From assembly GCA_022823235.1 (NCBI GenBank), contig JAJDXO010000041.1:89795-153794 (forward strand): a DNA stretch of 64,000 nucleotides. Direction: 5' to 3'. The stretch is from Rhodospirillales bacterium. GTDB taxonomy: Bacteria; Pseudomonadota; Alphaproteobacteria; Rhodospirillales; UBA2165. Shown here in pieces: positions 60,945 through 64,000 of this stretch. The notes below the pieces were generated by a model that saw only the letters and a program-made list of their open reading frames with translations, did not search any database and was not told the DNA's origin. Both the position numbers and the translations under genes were made by a program. The stretch's first letter is position 1. The number at the start of each line of letters is the position of its first letter.

Positions 60945-61283
60945 ATGGAATCCAACGACACCCCCGTCGAGCGCGGGAGCGGCAACGTCTTCGCCGATCT
61001 CGACCTCCCCGATGCCGACGCGCATCTGGTCAAGGCCGAACTCGTCAGCCGCATCGAGGATATCGTCAGCCAACGCGGCATCACCCAGACCGAGGCCGCG
61101 CGGCTGCTCGGGCTCTCCCAGCCCGACGTCTCCCGGCTGCTGCGCGGCGACTTCCGCGAATACTCGCTTGAGCGCCTGTTCCGCCTGCTGACCACCCTCG
61201 GCCGGGACGTGGAGATCGTCATCCGCCAGCCGCGCTCGGCCGACGGGGGCAAGCTCCGCATCGCCGCCCCCGAACCCGCCTGA
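60945..61283 (+). CDS. XRE-family (HigA-like) transcriptional regulator
   Basis: A 112-residue protein with a clear helix-turn-helix (GITQTEAARLLGLSQPDVSR, about 45-65) and a following LLRGDFREYSLERLFRLL. This C-terminal arrangement is typical of HigA-like antitoxins, but no adjacent HigB toxin is intact: the 280-base gap upstream carries no recognisable toxin. The ATG at 60945 is preceded by TGGAGG; longer in-frame sequence upstream is not credible. Could be an orphan antitoxin or an element regulator. Confidence 0.8.
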   Translation: MESNDTPVERGSGNVFADLDLPDADAHLVKAELVSRIEDIVSQRGITQTEAARLLGLSQPDVSRLLRGDFREYSLERLFRLLTTLGRDVEIVIRQPRSADGGKLRIAAPEPA

Positions 61284-61438
61284 CCGCGTCCGTGTGTCCT
61301 GAAGCCGTCCTATCGCTCGATTCCTTGCTCCGCGGCCGGCCCGGCGTTGTCCGGACCCATCCGGCGTGGCGTTTGCGTTATATGTTGCGTTTGCGTCGTT
61401 CATGCGCCATTATTCATCCAGGCGAAGGAGACCCGTAA

Positions 61439-61882
61439 ATGGAACCGAAGACAGCAACGGCGTACGGCATACCGAGCGAACGCGATGCGGCGCTCGCCGG
61501 GCAGGCGGGGCGGGCGCTGGAGGCCCTGACCGACGGCACGCAGCCCGTATCGGCCCGCTTCGGAGACCGGACCGTCGATCTCCCGGCCCCGGCGGTGCGG
61601 CTGCTCCGGGAAGTTCTTGACCGGATGGCCGACGGCAAGGGCGTTGCCCTCACGCCGCTTCATGCCGAGCTGACCACCCGGCAGGCGGCCGAGCTCCTGC
61701 AGGTCTCGCGGACGCACCTGGTCCAGCTACTCGACGAGGGCCGGATACCCTACCGCATGGTCGGCTCCCACCGCCGCGTCCGCGCCGAGGACATTCTCGC
61801 CTTCCGGCGCGAGACGGAGGTCCGCCGCCGCGAGGCGCTCGACGAACTGACCGCGCGCGACCAGGAACTCGGCCTGCAATAA
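61439..61882 (+). CDS. Excisionase-like HTH antitoxin
   Basis: A 147-residue protein. Residues about 78-125 (LTTRQAAELLQVSRTHLVQL, then RIPYRMVGSHRRV) are an excisionase/MerR-type HTH. It precedes a PIN-domain gene with a 3-base gap, the usual layout of a toxin-antitoxin pair, and would neutralise the toxin and repress the operon. GAAGGAG precedes the ATG. Confidence 0.82.
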   Translation: MEPKTATAYGIPSERDAALAGQAGRALEALTDGTQPVSARFGDRTVDLPAPAVRLLREVLDRMADGKGVALTPLHAELTTRQAAELLQVSRTHLVQLLDEGRIPYRMVGSHRRVRAEDILAFRRETEVRRREALDELTARDQELGLQ

Positions 61883-61885
61883 GCG

Positions 61886-62455
61886 ATGGCCCCTCCGACG
61901 GCGCTGCTCGACGCCAATGTCCTATATCCGGCCGGTCTTCGCGACCTGCTGCTGCGACTCGCCGACCGTTATCTGTACGCACCGCTCTGGACCGCCGACA
62001 TCCATGCCGAGTGGATGAGCAGCCTCCTGGCCGACCGCCCCGATATCGACGCGAGCGTGCTGGAGCGGACCCGCGCGGTCATGGACGGCCATTTCCCCGA
62101 TGCGGTCGTGACCGGATACGAGACTCTCGCCGCCACCCTCGACCTGCCGGACCCCGGCGACCGCCATGTGCTGGCGGCGGCGATCCACGGGGGAGCGGAC
62201 GTGATCGTGACCGGTAATCTGGGGGATTTTCCCGCCGAGCGCCTGGCGCCTCACAAGATTGCGGCGCACCATCCCGACGCCTTCATCGCCGGGCTGTTCG
62301 AAGCCGACCCCGAAACCGCCCTCGAAGCCGTGCGCGGCCGCCGGGCGGCGCTTCGCAATCCGCCCCGGCCGGCGGGCGATTACCTTGCCGCCCTCGAACG
62401 TCTCGAGCTGACACGCACCGTATCCCTGCTGCGAAGACACGAAACGGCGATCTGA
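61886..62455 (+). CDS. PIN-domain toxin (VapC-like RNase)
   Basis: A 189-residue PIN-fold protein: LLDANVLYP (D9), a central acidic HAEW, and DPGDRHVLAAAI with following DVIVTGNLGDF, the acidic residues that bind metal in VapC-type RNases. Toxins of this kind cleave tRNA or rRNA. It follows the excisionase-like antitoxin. The C-terminal 40 residues extend beyond a minimal PIN domain and may contact the antitoxin. Confidence 0.82.
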   Translation: MAPPTALLDANVLYPAGLRDLLLRLADRYLYAPLWTADIHAEWMSSLLADRPDIDASVLERTRAVMDGHFPDAVVTGYETLAATLDLPDPGDRHVLAAAIHGGADVIVTGNLGDFPAERLAPHKIAAHHPDAFIAGLFEADPETALEAVRGRRAALRNPPRPAGDYLAALERLELTRTVSLLRRHETAI

Positions 62456-62521
62456 CCGGCCCGGCCATCCGTATCGCCGGCCCCCCTTCCTACCGCGCTG
62501 CCGGCCCGGCGTCCGCCGCAA

Positions 62522-62929
62522 TCAGGCACGTCGCGCCAGCCACCACGAGGCAGCCCACACCGGCAGGCTGAGCACCACCGCGTAGATGGCGATCGCGACC
62601 GGTCCGAGCAGCCCCGCCACTACCGACGCGGCCACGCTGACAGCGCCCAGGCCGATCCCGGCGATCCAGGCGGCGCGCCGGTAGCGCAGGCGCCAGAGCC
62701 GCCGGCAACCGAGCGCCAGCGGCAGGCCGCAGGGAGCCAGCACCGCCAGCGACGACAGCGCCGTGACCGCCGATGCGGCCCATATCCCGGGTTCCGGCAT
62801 CGCACCAGCCTCCGGGAGGAACCGGACCGCCGCCTGCGCCGCGACACCGGCCGGGAGCCACAGCAATGCGAGCGGCCAGAACCCGTTTCGCGCAATCCAT
62901 CCCCGCCCTTCCATGCCGTAACGATGCAT
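62522..62929 (-). CDS. Small inner-membrane protein
   Basis: About 135 residues with three or four hydrophobic segments (GFWPLALLWLPAGVAAQAAV; ASAVTALSSLAVLAPCG; GIGLGAVSVAASVVAGLLG; AIYAVVLSLPVWAASWWL). No family recognised. The start is uncertain: ATG at 62929 or 62914, neither with a clear ribosome site; longer in-frame sequence to 63055 has no hydrophobicity and overlaps the divergent gene's promoter. Confidence 0.5.
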   Translation of the reverse strand: MHRYGMEGRGWIARNGFWPLALLWLPAGVAAQAAVRFLPEAGAMPEPGIWAASAVTALSSLAVLAPCGLPLALGCRRLWRLRYRRAAWIAGIGLGAVSVAASVVAGLLGPVAIAIYAVVLSLPVWAASWWLARRA

Positions 62930-63053
62930 CGGACGGGAGAGCCGTTCAAGCGGGGCCGAACCGCATGTCGTCATGGAGTCGGAGACGAGCGTGCGGGAAG
63001 TGAAGCCGTTGACCGAGAGGGAGTCGCGGCAGTCGCAAACGGGGAGATCGGAC

Positions 63054-63590
63054 ATGGCGACATTGACCTATGCGGGGATCGGGGCGCGGGCGACGCCGGT
63101 GGCCGTATTGGCGAATATGACGGTGATGGCGGGATGGCTGGCCCGAACCGGCTGGCATCTGTCTTCCGGCGGGGCGGACGGGGCCGACAGCGCGTTCGCG
63201 GCGGGGGCGCCGGCCGGACGGAGGACCATCTGGCTGCCGTGGCGGGGCTATAACGGGCATCGGGGACCAGACTGCCGGGTGCTGCCGGCGGCGGCGATGA
63301 CGGCGTGCATGGAGATCGCGGCGCCCCTGCATCCGGCGTGGGAGCGGTGTTCGCCGGCCGTCCGCAAGCTGCATGCCAGAAACGCGGCGGTGCTGCTTGG
63401 CGAGACGCTGGACCGGCCGGTCGATGCGGTCGTGTGCTGGACGGCCGGCGGACGGGACCAGGGCGGTACGGGCATGGGTATCCGCATCGCCGAGGCAAAC
63501 CACATCCCGGTGCTGAATCTGGGGTCCATGTCGCCGCGTGCCGTTTGCGAACGCCTGGCCGAGATCCGCCGCGTCCTCCATCCGTCCTAG
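63054..63590 (+). CDS. SLOG/DprA-like Rossmann protein
   Basis: A 178-residue protein opening with TLTYAGIGARATP and the glycine-rich LSSGGADGADSAFAAGA, the nucleotide-binding pattern of SLOG-fold proteins (DprA, LOG, DUF2493 types). WTAGGRDQGGTGMGIRIA is a second family block. SLOG proteins bind nucleotides or nucleic acids and appear in defence and mobile-element settings; the exact role is unknown. The ATG at 63054 follows GGGGAG. Confidence 0.75.
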   Translation: MATLTYAGIGARATPVAVLANMTVMAGWLARTGWHLSSGGADGADSAFAAGAPAGRRTIWLPWRGYNGHRGPDCRVLPAAAMTACMEIAAPLHPAWERCSPAVRKLHARNAAVLLGETLDRPVDAVVCWTAGGRDQGGTGMGIRIAEANHIPVLNLGSMSPRAVCERLAEIRRVLHPS

Positions 63591-63688
63591 AGGAAGAGAG
63601 AAGCGCCTGCCGGGCGAGTGTCCGGCAGGGCGGAGGGAGTGGGTCTCCCGCGCCGATGCCGGGCAGGGCAACGGCAGAGGAGTTTGCC

Positions 63689-63889
63689 ATGTTTGATCCC
63701 GATACATCCCAAGATCTCTTGAATGACAGCGATTTGATGGCCGAGGTCGGCATTGACCGTCACACCGTCCGCGAACTCGCCGACGACGACCGCGCGATCC
63801 GCTGTCCCGACCGGGGCGCGGTCTATCCCGCATACGGTTTTGCGAGCCTCTCACCGGAACCGGCGTCGCCACTCCCCCCGGCGGATTAG
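63689..63889 (+). CDS. Small unknown protein
   Basis: A 66-residue protein (MFDPDTSQDLLNDSDLMAEV, then DRHTVRELADDDRAI) with a GAGGAG seven bases before the ATG. No family recognised. The remaining 111 bases to the window edge show no complete gene, only what may be the leader of the next one. Confidence 0.5.
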   Translation: MFDPDTSQDLLNDSDLMAEVGIDRHTVRELADDDRAIRCPDRGAVYPAYGFASLSPEPASPLPPAD

Positions 63890-64000
63890 AGTTGAAGGAG
63901 GGCTTGAAGAGGTTGAACGGTCGGGGGTTCGGGAGAGTGATCCCGGCCCCGGCCGTTCGGAACCCATCGTAATCATCCAGACCTGAAGGAGTATCGTTAT

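Noticed and set aside
1..64000. CRISPR array, tRNA or rRNA genes
   Set aside because: No regularly spaced short direct repeats and no cloverleaf-capable tRNA sequence noticed. The 16-base anti-16S block at 55118 is not an rRNA gene.

Overview
The window reads as chromosomal DNA of a GC-rich alphaproteobacterium, probably a free-living or host-associated Rhodospirillales-like nitrate respirer. This is inferred from the high GC of the housekeeping-like genes, strong GGAGG-type ribosome sites, and a narR/narK arrangement like that of Paracoccus. No rRNA or tRNA gene is visible to fix the taxon.

Left edge (1-3.05 kb): resident chromosome. Two tandem NarK nitrate/nitrite transporters (the second cut by the window edge) diverge from a cysteine-free Crp/Fnr regulator of NarR/Dnr type. 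Two FNR-type palindromes lie in the shared promoter region. A 12-codon stub beginning like a sugar-kinase or hydantoinase gene stops just before a tyrosine recombinase at 3.4 kb. I take this as the left end of an integrated element that fills the rest of the window.

Defence cargo (4.9-38.3 kb): five or more immune-type modules are packed together. (i) A DUF6361 / phospholipase-D / SF2-helicase operon whose fourth gene is broken. (ii) A TIR-like protein. (iii) An AbiE-like toxin-antitoxin pair with its own promoter and operator. (iv) A translationally coupled NYN(PIN)-LOTUS / HEPN / DUF6615 operon. (v) Two orphan genes. (vi) A DISARM-like operon: DrmD-type helicase, Eco57I-type adenine methylase fused to a TOPRIM domain, a small protein, an ImmA/IrrE metalloprotease, and a 1705-residue helicase with DUF1998 and a nuclease-like tail. 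(vii) A short Argonaute with a SIR2-APAZ partner that carries an extra Schlafen/RecG-C-like domain. Parts of this stretch (about 18-29 kb and 34-38 kb) are visibly more AT-rich than their surroundings.

Element backbone (39-64 kb, GC-rich): a CobS-like ATPase / DUF3150-like / CobT-like VWA operon, a ParB-like gene with a -1 frameshift, a GHKL ATPase, RadC, DUF6573, an SRAP (YedK) protein, several small unknown genes, a very large strawberry-notch helicase-methylase, a XRE regulator, an excisionase-like/PIN toxin-antitoxin pair, a small membrane protein and a SLOG-fold protein. This set resembles accessory backbones of integrative and conjugative elements; relaxase and type IV secretion genes would lie outside the window. 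One more cargo gene, a HTH-GTPase fusion with its own palindromic operators, sits on the opposite strand between the VWA gene and parB.

The strongest candidates for undescribed biology are the SIR2/RecG-C/APAZ-Argonaute pair, the methylase-TOPRIM DISARM variant, the NYN-HEPN-DUF6615 operon, the DUF6361-PLD-helicase operon and the HTH-GTPase.
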